Shown here piece by piece: positions 7,340 through 14,237 of a DNA stretch of 39,621 nucleotides. How positions within the stretch are numbered: the stretch's first letter is position 1; every line of letters starts with the position of its first letter. The position numbers and the translations under genes were made by a program. Origin of the DNA: Chloroflexota bacterium (GTDB taxonomy: Bacteria; Chloroflexota; Anaerolineae; Anaerolineales; UBA11579); the NCBI GenBank assembly GCA_023485685.1, contig JAMCZK010000019.1:1-39621 (forward strand), given 5' to 3'. The notes below the pieces were generated by a model. That model was not told the DNA's origin. It ran no database searches and worked only from the letters and a program-made list of their open reading frames with translations.

Positions 7340-8011
7340 TTATCCTTTCATCCCGGCTGCCGCCGGCCGTGTAGTTTGTCTGAATTCGCGCAATTTAGCT
7401 TCGATGCGCGCCATGAACACATCCATGGCTACCTGGTTGTAGCCGCCCTCCGGCACGATGAGGTCCGCATAGCGTTTGGATGGCTCTACGAATTCGAGAT
7501 GCATGGGGCGCACGGTGGCCTGGTATTGCTGGATGACGGATTCATAACTGCGGCCCCGCTCGGCAATATCGCGTTCCAGGCGGCGGATGAAACGGATGTC
7601 GGCATCGGTATCCACGAAGAGCTTGAGGTCACAGAGCTGGCGCATCTTGGGCTCGGCGAACAGCAAGATGCCCTCCACGATGACGACCGGGCGCGGCTCG
7701 ATGCGGTGCGTCTCTTTGCGCCGAGTGTGGGTAGTGAAATCGTAGGTGGGTACCTCCACGGCTCGCCCCGCCTTGAGCTGTTTGACGTGCTCGACCATCA
7801 AGTCGGTCTCCAGCGAATTGGGATGGTCGAAATTCGTGGTAGCGCGCTGGGCGGGCGGCAGGTCGCTGAGGTCTTTGTAATAGAAATCGTGCTGGATATA
7901 TGCGGCGTTATCCGGGCCGGCGCGTTGTAAGATCGCTTGCGAGACGGTAGTCTTTCCCGAGCCGCTGCCGCCGGCGATGCCAATCACGAGAGGAGTGGGG
8001 GCGGCGGGCAT
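7340..8011 (-). CDS. udk: Uridine kinase
   Basis: 223 residues from the ATG at 8011. The frame extends further upstream, but the extra residues do not belong to the family, and a -10 box sits at 8018-8023. Motifs: Walker A GGSGSGKT near residues 14-21, YYKDLSDLP (uridine-binding loop), [19 protein letters not shown] and [10 protein letters not shown]. It phosphorylates uridine and cytidine to UMP/CMP in pyrimidine salvage. It heads the operon with cyclophilin and VTT genes. The placement TATAAT-6-ATG predicts an mRNA that begins at the start codon (leaderless). Confidence 0.95.
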   Translation of the reverse strand: MPAAPTPLVIGIAGGSGSGKTTVSQAILQRAGPDNAAYIQHDFYYKDLSDLPPAQRATTNFDHPNSLETDLMVEHVKQLKAGRAVEVPTYDFTTHTRRKETHRIEPRPVVIVEGILLFAEPKMRQLCDLKLFVDTDADIRFIRRLERDIAERGRSYESVIQQYQATVRPMHLEFVEPSKRYADLIVPEGGYNQVAMDVFMARIEAKLREFRQTTRPAAAGMKG

Positions 8012-8017
8012 GGAGCG

Positions 8018-8023
8018 ATTATA
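8018..8023 (-). promoter_or_regulatory. -10 box of udk, leaderless placement
   Basis: TATAAT on the minus strand, six bases before the udk ATG. The -35 region is weak (TTCATC at a 17-base spacing) and lies inside short TTCATCC repeats (8029-8055). Confidence 0.6.
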
Positions 8024-8086
8024 AAGGATGAAAGAGGCGGGATGAAGGATGAAGGAAAAGCAGGCAAGGCATGGGTGCACTAGTTA

Positions 8087-8092
8087 TATAAT
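8087..8092 (+). promoter_or_regulatory. -10 box for the small gene at 8102
   Basis: TATAAT with nine bases before the ATG at 8102, predicting a leader of only two or three bases. It is divergent from the udk promoter. Confidence 0.55.
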
Positions 8093-8101
8093 CTCATCGC
8101 A

Positions 8102-8353
8102 ATGGCCGAATATGATCACGATGTATATAGTCGCAATTTTGCGCGCCTGCTCAACCGTGCGTTGAAAAAAGGTGGAGGAGATGCAGCATCGGCCCTGGAA
8201 TGGCTGGATAGACACTATAAGCCTGTATGGGCCTTTGTTTTCAACCGTCACCGCGCAGAGCTGGCCGACGCCTATATGGATGTGCGTGAGCACATTGTGA
8301 AAAGGATTAAGGATAAGGGGGAAAGGGCAAAAGAGGCGAAATACGAAGATTGA
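8102..8353 (+). CDS. Small hypothetical protein
   Basis: 83 residues, MAEYDHDVYSRNFARLLNRA onwards; helical, aromatic-rich centre (ALEWLDRHYKPVWAFVFNRH) and a strongly charged C-terminus (KRIKDKGERAKEAKYED). No signal peptide or membrane segment. I do not recognise a family. A TATAAT just upstream and the lack of a ribosome binding site suggest a near-leaderless transcript. It is transcribed away from udk. It ends shortly before a 32-base dispersed repeat (8376-8407) and tRNA-Thr. Confidence 0.65.
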   Translation: MAEYDHDVYSRNFARLLNRALKKGGGDAASALEWLDRHYKPVWAFVFNRHRAELADAYMDVREHIVKRIKDKGERAKEAKYED

Positions 8354-8375
8354 GGAGTAGAGACTGGTGTCTTTT

Positions 8376-8407
8376 CTGTCAACCGTCAACTGTCATCTGT
8401 CTACTGA
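8376..8407. repeat. Dispersed 32-base repeat, copy 1
   Basis: CTGTCAACCGTCAACTG at the left and CTGTCTACTGA at the right, with internal CTGTCAAC/CTGTCTAC-like units. The copy at 16493-16524 differs at only two of 32 positions. Confidence 0.75.
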
Positions 8408-8413
8408 TCAAAG

Positions 8414-8486
8414 AGCCACCGGTGGGACTCGAACCCACGACCCGTCGCTTACGAAGCGACTGCTCTGCCAGCTGAGCTACGGTGGC
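8414..8486 (-). tRNA. tRNA-Thr (anticodon CGT)
   Basis: 73 bases. Acceptor GCCACCG/CGGTGGC with discriminator T, D arm GCTCAGCTGGCAGAGC, anticodon stem GTCGC/GCGAC with loop TTCGTAA, and T arm GTGGGTTCGAGTCCCAC. CCA is not encoded. It reads ACG. The predicted 5' leader (from a TATAAT at 8572-8577) contains two strong hairpins, the second ending two bases before the mature 5' end. Confidence 0.95.
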
Positions 8487-8488
8487 TT

Positions 8489-8555
8489 ACATAGACGAAG
8501 GGGGCGCAAAAGCGCCACCTTCGTCTATGTTTGGCGTTGCAACCGCGGCAACGCC
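8489..8555 (-). other. Structured 5' leader of tRNA-Thr (two stem-loops)
   Basis: Closest to the tRNA, ACATAGACGAAGG (minus strand, 8530-8518) pairs perfectly with CCTTCGTCTATGT (8501-8489), closed by GGCGC-TTTT-GCGCC. Before it lies GGCGTTGC...GCAACGCC (8533-8555). On the plus strand the same sequences also form hairpins, so an extragenic palindrome is an alternative. Confidence 0.6.
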
Positions 8556-8571
8556 ATGCGTTGAGACGACG

Positions 8572-8577
8572 ATTATA
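8572..8577 (-). promoter_or_regulatory. -10 box for tRNA-Thr
   Basis: TATAAT on the minus strand about 86 bases before the tRNA 5' end; the -35 region is poor. It is the nearest convincing -10. Confidence 0.4.
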
Positions 8578-8683
8578 ACAGCGGCATTAATTGGCAAATA
8601 AGAATTGCGCTTTTAGATGAAACGATTAATGGATTAACGGATTTCTTGCCTGGTTACCTAACTGTCTAACTGCCGAACCAATC

Positions 8684-9925
8684 TTGAACATCGCGATGCT
8701 TTCATATCACACCAGTCCCTTGGCCGCGCTGGGGGGTAAGCACAGCGGCGGCATGAACGTTTATGTGCGCGAATTGAGCGCGCAGTTGGCGCGGCGCGGC
8801 CAGCGCGTGGATGTGTTCACCCGCAGTCAGGAACAAGGCCACCAAGCGATTGTTGAAGGGGCGCGGCTGATTTTGTTGCCCGCCGGGCCCAGGCGCGATT
8901 TGGAAAAAAACGAGCTGGAAGCTTTCATTCCAGAGTTTGCTCAGCAGATATTGGACTTTGCTAAAAAGGAGAGCCTGCGTTATGACCTTATTCACGCCCA
9001 TTACTGGATGTCCGGATTGGTTGGAAGACAACTAAAAGCGGCGTGGGCCGTCCCGATGGTTGTGATGTTCCACACACTGGGCCTGGTCAAAAATCGCATC
9101 GTTGTATTGGGCGATCGCGAGAGCGCTGTGCGTATTCGGGGGGAACGCCGGGCGCTGGCTTCCGCAGACATGGTGGTGGCTGCAACACCTGCAGAACGGG
9201 CTGACTTGCAGTGGCTATATGAGCTGCGCAGCGAGAAGGCAGCCGTGATCCCGCCTGGCGTGGATTTGGAGCAATTCCGCCCGATGGATAAGACCGCGGC
9301 GCGAGCCGCTCTCCGTTTGCCAAAAGATGACCATCAGGTCCTATTCGTGGGCCGAATCGAGGCGCTCAAAGGCATAGATACCCTGATCCGAGCCGTCCAT
9401 TTGATGGTCAGGACAAACGCGTGGAGCAGTAAGCCGTTTCGGGTACAGATTATCGGGGGAGACGTCGAGGAAAGCTTGGAGCAGTTAGGTTCTGAGATGG
9501 CGCGGCTGCGGAAACTGACCAGTGAGCTGGGGCTGGAAGAACACGTGCAATTCCTGGGCAGCCGGCGACAACGGGAGTTACCCACGCATTACGCGGCTGC
9601 TGACGTGGTGGCGATGCCCTCTTATTCGGAATCGTTTGGCATGGTGGCCCTGGAAGCCATGGCCTGCGGGCGCCCAGTCCTCGCATCCCGGGTGGGGGGA
9701 TTGGCTTACCTGGTGCAGGATGGGATCACCGGCTTTCATGTGCAGGAAGGGAACGCAGAGGAAATGGCTGCGCGGCTAGCTGAAATGCTCGGGGATATTA
9801 CGCTGCTCGACCGCATGGGGACAGCTGCACGGCGGAAAGCGGAGAAGTATTCGTGGGAGCGAACGGCTGCCGAAATTGAATTGCTTTTTCAGCGATTGGT
9901 TGAGCGTAAAGAAAAAGCCACCTGA
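8684..9925 (+). CDS. GT4-family glycosyltransferase (sucrose-phosphate synthase/MshA-like)
   Basis: 413 residues starting at TTG (8684). That start is preferred because MNIAMLSYHTSPLAALGGKH is the expected first strand and glycine loop of the family. GGKHSGGMNVYVREL binds the donor phosphate. The C-terminal Rossmann half has FVGRIEALKGIDTLI and the E-x7-E pattern in YSESFGMVALEAMACGRPV (SESFG near residue 312). It makes a retaining glycosidic bond from a nucleotide sugar; the acceptor may be an inositol phosphate, a sugar phosphate or a lipid and cannot be told from sequence. It stands alone, with no clear ribosome binding site. Its stop codon lies inside a bidirectional terminator hairpin. 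Confidence 0.88.
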   Translation: MNIAMLSYHTSPLAALGGKHSGGMNVYVRELSAQLARRGQRVDVFTRSQEQGHQAIVEGARLILLPAGPRRDLEKNELEAFIPEFAQQILDFAKKESLRYDLIHAHYWMSGLVGRQLKAAWAVPMVVMFHTLGLVKNRIVVLGDRESAVRIRGERRALASADMVVAATPAERADLQWLYELRSEKAAVIPPGVDLEQFRPMDKTAARAALRLPKDDHQVLFVGRIEALKGIDTLIRAVHLMVRTNAWSSKPFRVQIIGGDVEESLEQLGSEMARLRKLTSELGLEEHVQFLGSRRQRELPTHYAAADVVAMPSYSESFGMVALEAMACGRPVLASRVGGLAYLVQDGITGFHVQEGNAEEMAARLAEMLGDITLLDRMGTAARRKAEKYSWERTAAEIELLFQRLVERKEKAT

Positions 9926-9936
9926 TAGTGGCTTTT
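9912..9936. terminator. Bidirectional terminator overlapping the glycosyltransferase stop codon
   Basis: AAAAAGCCAC (9912-9921), loop CTGATA containing the TGA stop, GTGGCTTTT (9928-9936). It has T tracts on both strands and serves both the glycosyltransferase and the convergent tRNA-Val(CAC). Confidence 0.85.
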
Positions 9937-9941
9937 CGGTG

Positions 9942-10015
<74 letters not shown>

Positions 10016-10025
10016 GAGAGTTGGG

Positions 10026-10054
10026 ATTATAGCATCCGGCAACTTGACGAGCAA
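10026..10054 (-). promoter_or_regulatory. Promoter of tRNA-Val(CAC)
   Basis: Minus-strand TTGCTC (10054-10049), 17 bases, TATAAT (10031-10026), ending ten bases before the tRNA. Confidence 0.7.
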
Positions 10055-10082
10055 GAACAGCAAATGGTTGCTGATTGCCAAT

Positions 10083-10111
10083 AAAAACCTCGCCGCACAG
10101 GCGAGGTTTTT
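10083..10111. terminator. Terminator of the LysM-M23 peptidase gene
   Basis: AAAAACCTCGCC-GCACA-GGCGAGGTTTTTTT; on the minus strand it directly follows the stop at 10112 and ends in a run of T. Confidence 0.85.
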
Positions 10112-11344
10112 TTACGGGCTTACGTAACCCCAGGGATTGACCTTGCCTCCTTGGTAGACAAGTTCGAAATGCAGGTGGGGGCCAGTTGAATTGCCAGTAT
10201 TGCCGACACCTCCCACTACATCTCCTTGGCTAACATTTTGCCCACAGGTAAACGCGATCGTGCTCATGTGGGCATAAGCCGACTGCCAACCCGTGCCGTG
10301 ATCAATCACTAATAGATTGCCGAAGCCATAATTGCTCCAACCAGCATACACAACAACCCCGCCATCACTAGCATAGATGGCGTTTCCTTCGGCGCCGGCG
10401 ATATCAATGCCATTATGAAGTGGTGGGTTCCAATCATTGCCTGAGAGATATGTTGCAACCGTTGGCCATATAAAAGTGCCATTGCCAATCGCGCCTGCGC
10501 TAATGGGTCCACAAGACCCTGGACCATAATAGGCTGCCAAGGCAGGGTTATCGCGGGTGATTGCTGGTGGGCCCCAATCGCGTAATTCGCGGCTTCCGTT
10601 TGGGATGATGAGCAAGGTCCCATCAGGAATATTGGGGTTATCAATATTTGTTTCATAGGGATCAAGGTTGTTGCCGGGCCATTCGATAATGTCTTGAGCC
10701 GTGGGCTCCGTCGAGTAGCTGTAAGAGTCGGCGATAGCAGCAAGACTTTCGCCAGATTTGTATTTGTGCAGAACTCCATCAACAGGCGGAATATTCAGTA
10801 CCTGCCCTGGAAATATCTCTTTAGGATTGTCTCCTAATTCATCAAAATTGAACCAGAGGATGCTCTGCGGCTGTAAACCATATTTATCGGCAATTGCAAA
10901 AAGTGTGTCCCCTTGGGCTACTGTGTATGTTTCGATGTCCACGCGCGGACGGCTAGGGATGATGGTGTCCAGTGAGGCTTTGCGCGAAATGCCAGCAGAA
11001 AACGGCGAAGCTGCCATGGAAAACGAAGGCATCAGCGCGCCGGCTTCCCCGCCGGTTACTGCGTCGATCTGAGGCTGAGCCAGGGCTTGAGCGGTGGCAT
11101 ACAACTGTTCCTGGCGGCTCTGTTCGACGCCGGCGGCGTAATTGCGCATCACCCCCACGATCAGCAGCGCGAAAACAACGATGATTGCCACGCCCGCATA
11201 GCGGCGCCAGGAGGCTGGCACCAAGCTCACCAGGCGGGTAATCAGCTTGCTTGCCGCGCCCGTTCCAGCTACTGGGATCGGGGTTTCGGTTGTAAGTTGG
11301 CTGCTCTTTGGGGGTTTCTGTGGGTCTTTGGCTTCGTTGACCAT
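10112..11344 (-). CDS. Membrane-anchored LysM-M23 cell-wall peptidase
   Basis: 410 residues. A single transmembrane segment lies at about 50-66 (VAIIVVFALLIVGVM), so the rest is outside. LysM 1 runs from 140 (YTVAQGDTLFAIADKYGL to LNIPP at about 187). A second, more divergent LysM follows at about 194-248 (YKSGESLAAIADSYS). The M23 domain occupies 300-410 with the zinc set His310 and Asp314 (HNGID) and His390-x-His392 (HLH), plus His359 in YAHM. All catalytic residues are present, so an active DD- or LD-endopeptidase that trims peptidoglycan is likely. LysM modules bind the glycan. It has its own promoter and terminator, so it is monocistronic. Confidence 0.92.
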   Translation of the reverse strand: MVNEAKDPQKPPKSSQLTTETPIPVAGTGAASKLITRLVSLVPASWRRYAGVAIIVVFALLIVGVMRNYAAGVEQSRQEQLYATAQALAQPQIDAVTGGEAGALMPSFSMAASPFSAGISRKASLDTIIPSRPRVDIETYTVAQGDTLFAIADKYGLQPQSILWFNFDELGDNPKEIFPGQVLNIPPVDGVLHKYKSGESLAAIADSYSYSTEPTAQDIIEWPGNNLDPYETNIDNPNIPDGTLLIIPNGSRELRDWGPPAITRDNPALAAYYGPGSCGPISAGAIGNGTFIWPTVATYLSGNDWNPPLHNGIDIAGAEGNAIYASDGGVVVYAGWSNYGFGNLLVIDHGTGWQSAYAHMSTIAFTCGQNVSQGDVVGGVGNTGNSTGPHLHFELVYQGGKVNPWGYVSP

Positions 11345-11359
11345 TCGAATCTGGCGGGC

Positions 11360-11388
11360 ATCTTATCCTCGCCCGCAGGCATCGTCAA
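11360..11388 (-). promoter_or_regulatory. Promoter of the LysM-M23 gene
   Basis: Minus-strand TTGACG (11388-11383), 17 bases, TAAGAT (11365-11360). The predicted leader before the ATG at 11344 is only about ten bases. Confidence 0.7.
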
Positions 11389-11410
11389 GTACGCATTAAT
11401 GCGGGTTTGA

Positions 11411-12700
11411 CTAGGGGTTCGCCACAGCGGCTAGCACGGCTTGCATGGCTTCCTGTGGAGTTTGTTCTTGTTTTAGGATGGCAACCATGGCGTCTGCCAG
11501 CGGCTGCCCCCAGAGCTTCAGGGTAGCCTGGGGAGGCAAAGCCGCCGCATCAAGAACGATTTGGCTGGCCAGCGCCTGTTTGGCGTCCGGGGACCAGGCA
11601 GCCAGCGAACTGGCGCGCGGTGGCAGCATGCCGGCGGCCGCGCTCCACTGAGCGATGAATTCCGGGGTGCTGAGGTATTCGGCAAGTTCCGCAACAAGCT
11701 CGGCGCGTTCTAGGTATGGAGTGCTGATTGCCCAAACCCAACCCCTGATCAGGGTGAAATAATCTCCGTCTTGTGTAGGCAGCGGAGCCCCGCTGATATC
11801 TACATTGCGGGAATCAAACAGCTTGCTGGTCCAGGCCACGACCATGGGTGTGCGACCTTCGGTGAACGCCCCCCAGCTTTGTTCGTAGGTCTCATATTGT
11901 GTTAGCCAAAACGGGAAAATGCCGCGCTGCTGGGCGCTGGTATAAAACTCGAATAGTTGAGTCAACTCATCCTGTGAGTATGAGAACTTGGTACTTTCTT
12001 CTGACGATTGCAGCGCGGACAATTCGACGAACGAGAATTGCGCCCATGGATCAGCCACCGCCAACCCCAACGGGCGACGCGCCTCCAATAATGCAGACCA
12101 ATTCGCTGGCACGCCATTAATCGCGGTGGGCCGGTAAGCGACCACTAGCGCGTCGGCTGCGAATGGCAGTGCGAACGCCTGACCCTCCACAGTAATCATC
12201 TGCTGCGCAAATGGGTACCAGTCCTCCGAATTTTGTTCCGTGGTGAGGCCTGCCATGGGATGCAGGACTGCGCTTTGAGCAGCGGCTTGCAACTGGACGT
12301 GCGGCAATAAGACCAAGTCGGGCTGAGACAGGGGCGCTGCGGCTTGCGCTGCCAGCAAGGAATCGAGCAGGCCGCCGGTGCCTTCTTCGGCTTTGACGCG
12401 CGTCTCGATGCGCACTTGGGGATGTTGCTCGGTAAACTCAGCCAGCCTGCCTTGGAGCATATTGGCGGCCAGATTACCGCCGGCGATGTCAAAGCCAGGC
12501 GGTAGCCATACAGTGAGAACAATGGCTCCACCCGGTTCGCCGACGGGTGTTGCAGTGCCCTCATGAGGCAGTTCGGATCCAGGTAACGGCGTCGGACTGG
12601 CGACAGGTTGTGTGGGCGCCGCTTGAGGAGCACAGGCGCTGGAAATCACCAGCAAGAAACACACAAGAAGTGCTCGCAGGAACGGCCTCATCGGGTTCAT
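11411..12700 (-). CDS. Extracellular solute-binding lipoprotein (sugar ABC transporter type)
   Basis: 429 residues from the ATG at 12700, which has AAAGGAT six bases upstream. The frame is open for another 101 codons upstream, but that Pro-rich stretch is the antisense-type reading of the TPT gene and is not protein. Signal peptide with lipobox SSAC (Cys23), then a Pro/Thr linker, then a family 1 solute-binding fold (IVLTVWLPPG near 70, the tail FTEQHPQVRIETRVKAEEGT, later AFALPFAADALVVAYRPTAI and WSAAAGMLPPR). It binds a ligand, probably a carbohydrate, outside the membrane. No permease or ATPase genes are next to it, so it is an orphan or uses a distant transporter. It is 28 bases downstream of the TPT-tail gene, probably one transcript. 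Confidence 0.85.
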   Translation of the reverse strand: MNPMRPFLRALLVCFLLVISSACAPQAAPTQPVASPTPLPGSELPHEGTATPVGEPGGAIVLTVWLPPGFDIAGGNLAANMLQGRLAEFTEQHPQVRIETRVKAEEGTGGLLDSLLAAQAAAPLSQPDLVLLPHVQLQAAAQSAVLHPMAGLTTEQNSEDWYPFAQQMITVEGQAFALPFAADALVVAYRPTAINGVPANWSALLEARRPLGLAVADPWAQFSFVELSALQSSEESTKFSYSQDELTQLFEFYTSAQQRGIFPFWLTQYETYEQSWGAFTEGRTPMVVAWTSKLFDSRNVDISGAPLPTQDGDYFTLIRGWVWAISTPYLERAELVAELAEYLSTPEFIAQWSAAAGMLPPRASSLAAWSPDAKQALASQIVLDAAALPPQATLKLWGQPLADAMVAILKQEQTPQEAMQAVLAAVANP

Positions 12701-12728
12701 TTTATCCTTTGGGCGATGATAGCGCGGT

Positions 12729-13130
12729 TTAGGGAGTCGGGGTCTCGGTGGGCGTATTGGTTGGCAATGAAGTTGCAGTAAAGGTATTGGTGAAGCTGGC
12801 TGTGAATGTGGGGGTGAAGGTAGATGTCGGCGTCCAAGTGGCTGTATGGGTGGGTGTATGCGTAGCGGTTGGAGTGGCGGTGGAAGTCGAGGTAGCGGTC
12901 GAGGTATTGGTGGGTGTGCTCGTGTTGGTCTGGGTGGCGGTTGCTGTTGGGGTGCTGCTGGCGGTGGGCGTTGGCGTTTGGCTGAGCCGCCATTGAGCGG
13001 CAATGTAGCCAGTTAGATAGCAGGGCAAAGTAACCAACGCAATAGCTGCCAGGATGTAGCGCACTCGCAAACGCTTGATGGGATCGGTTTGATTGAAGAA
13101 AATCACGGGAATGAGTGTATCACTACGCAA
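12729..13130 (-). CDS. Membrane-anchored protein with a Thr/Pro repeat tail
   Basis: 133 residues. Residues 1-25 are cytoplasmic, 26-47 form one transmembrane helix ([20 protein letters not shown]), and everything from about 52 to the end is a low-complexity tail of TPT, TNTST, TATP and similar units, with no folded domain after it. It ends in TPTETPTP, as if a domain that would normally follow has been lost or never existed. Such tails are typical extracellular stalks. The start may be TTG at 13130 or GTG at 13106; neither has a clear binding site. It is upstream of and close to the solute-binding lipoprotein, in a probable operon. Confidence 0.65.
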   Translation of the reverse strand: MRSDTLIPVIFFNQTDPIKRLRVRYILAAIALVTLPCYLTGYIAAQWRLSQTPTPTASSTPTATATQTNTSTPTNTSTATSTSTATPTATHTPTHTATWTPTSTFTPTFTASFTNTFTATSLPTNTPTETPTP

Positions 13131-13256
13131 GGACTGAGAGCTTCCTTTTGCCAGGAGCGTTCCTTGCCATTCGCTAAAAACGAAACTTTATGATGGAGTC
13201 AATTGCTGGAGCACCCGCCAATGGCTGACCTCCGCTCACACCCTCGAACATTGAGA

Positions 13257-13526
13257 GTGTTGAAAAAGACCTAAGGGTTTGCCTAGTAACATATTAAGCC
13301 GAGTCTTTCTGCAATGGCAACGGTTGAGTCTACTGAAAAAAGTCAAAATCAAACCACGGAAACACGGAAGCACGGAGTTTTTTCCCCTTAGATTTTTCCG
13401 TGTCTCCGTGTCTCCGTGCCTCCGTGGTGAATCATTTGTTTTTTCAGGGAACCCACGGTTCTTAAAGATAAGACTGCGTTGAAACCCTTAGGGTCTGGAA
13501 TCCGGCGATAGTTTTTCAACACCCTA
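13257..13526. mobile_element. MITE-like palindromic element upstream of greA
   Basis: Ends GTGTTGAAAAA (13257-13267) and TTTTTCAACAC (about 13512-13522) are inverted. Just inside, GACCTAAGGGTTT (13268-13280) matches AAACCCTTAGGGTC (13482-13495) in inverse. The core is a long hairpin whose arms are 8-bp repeats: CACGGAAA-type at 13355-13377 and CCGTGTCT-type at 13398-13428. A 15-base direct repeat with one mismatch, ACACCCTCGAACATT (13238-13252) and ACACCCTAGAACATT (13519-13533), flanks it. There is no coding content, so it would be non-autonomous. Confidence 0.45.
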
Positions 13527-13538
13527 GAACATTCGTTC

Positions 13539-13567
13539 TTGATTTTGAGACTGAGATGTGCTATATT
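13539..13567 (+). promoter_or_regulatory. Promoter of greA
   Basis: TTGATT (13539-13544), 17 bases, TATATT (13562-13567). It starts a few bases after the right end of the MITE-like element and would give an 80-base leader. Confidence 0.65.
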
Positions 13568-13653
13568 GACCCCGCTGTCGGCGAGACAATTGGGAAACTC
13601 GCTCACAGCAAGGTTTTTTTATAGGCAGTAGTCTTGGATTTACGAGGCAAAAA

Positions 13654-14130
13654 ATGGCAACCGAGTATCTAACCAAAGAAGGTCAGAAGAAGCTCCAGGA
13701 TGAGCTGGATAATTTGCGTAATGTGCGCCGCAAGGAAATTGCAGAGCGTCTACGCGAGGCAGCCGAAAACAGTCTAGGCGAATTCGTGGAAGACCCGGAA
13801 TTCGAGGCGGCCAAGAATGAGCAATCCTTCGTGGAAGGCCGCATCAAAGAGCTGGAATTGATCCTGGCCAATGCCACCCTAATCGAAGAGCACAAGACCA
13901 AGAAAAAAGGTGGGGTAGTCGAGATCGGCTCTGTGGTTACCATACAGCAGGGACGTCGTAAGCCGGAGGAATACCGCATTGTGGGCGCGGCCGAGGCTAA
14001 TCCTCGGGAAGGCAAAATTTCGCTTGAATCTCCACTAGGGAAAGCATTGTTGGGCAAGAAGGAAGGCGATAAAGTGGATGTCCAGGCGCCTTCGGGCAAT
14101 TTCTCGGTTAAATTGATGCAAGTGGAGTAG
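13654..14130 (+). CDS. greA: Transcription elongation factor GreA
   Basis: 158 residues, full length. The N-terminal coiled coil spans about 10-75 (LTKEGQKKLQDELDNLRNVR) and carries the acidic tip residues that reach the polymerase active site (EDPEFEAAKNEQ). The C-terminal FKBP-like domain has IGSVVTIQQG and SPLGKALLGKKEGD. It rescues backtracked RNA polymerase by stimulating transcript cleavage. A GAGG site lies eight bases before the ATG. It is followed by a terminator and then lysS. Confidence 0.96.
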   Translation: MATEYLTKEGQKKLQDELDNLRNVRRKEIAERLREAAENSLGEFVEDPEFEAAKNEQSFVEGRIKELELILANATLIEEHKTKKKGGVVEIGSVVTIQQGRRKPEEYRIVGAAEANPREGKISLESPLGKALLGKKEGDKVDVQAPSGNFSVKLMQVE

Positions 14131-14152
14131 CGATCAACCATTTATCGACTTC

Positions 14153-14192
14153 AAAGACCCGTGCCAAGTGAACCAATGCACGGGTCTTTTTT
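14153..14192 (+). terminator. Terminator of greA
   Basis: AAAGACCCGTGC (14153-14164), 13-base loop, GCACGGGTCTTTTTT (14178-14192). Confidence 0.9.
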
Positions 14193-14237
14193 CTATGTAC
14201 ACGGTTCTTTCTATGTAATAATCACGAGAAGGCAATT

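Noticed and set aside
12748-12996. Val/Gly-rich repetitive frame on the plus strand
   Set aside because: It is the antisense of the TPT repeat tail.
12701-13003. 101-codon Pro-rich extension of the solute-binding lipoprotein
   Set aside because: It is the off-frame reading of the TPT repeat gene, and a signal peptide with a ribosome binding site starts at 12700.
13355-13428. CRISPR-like array (CACGGA repeats)
   Set aside because: Units are only eight bases, arranged as two inverted arms of one hairpin with no spacers; no cas genes in the window.
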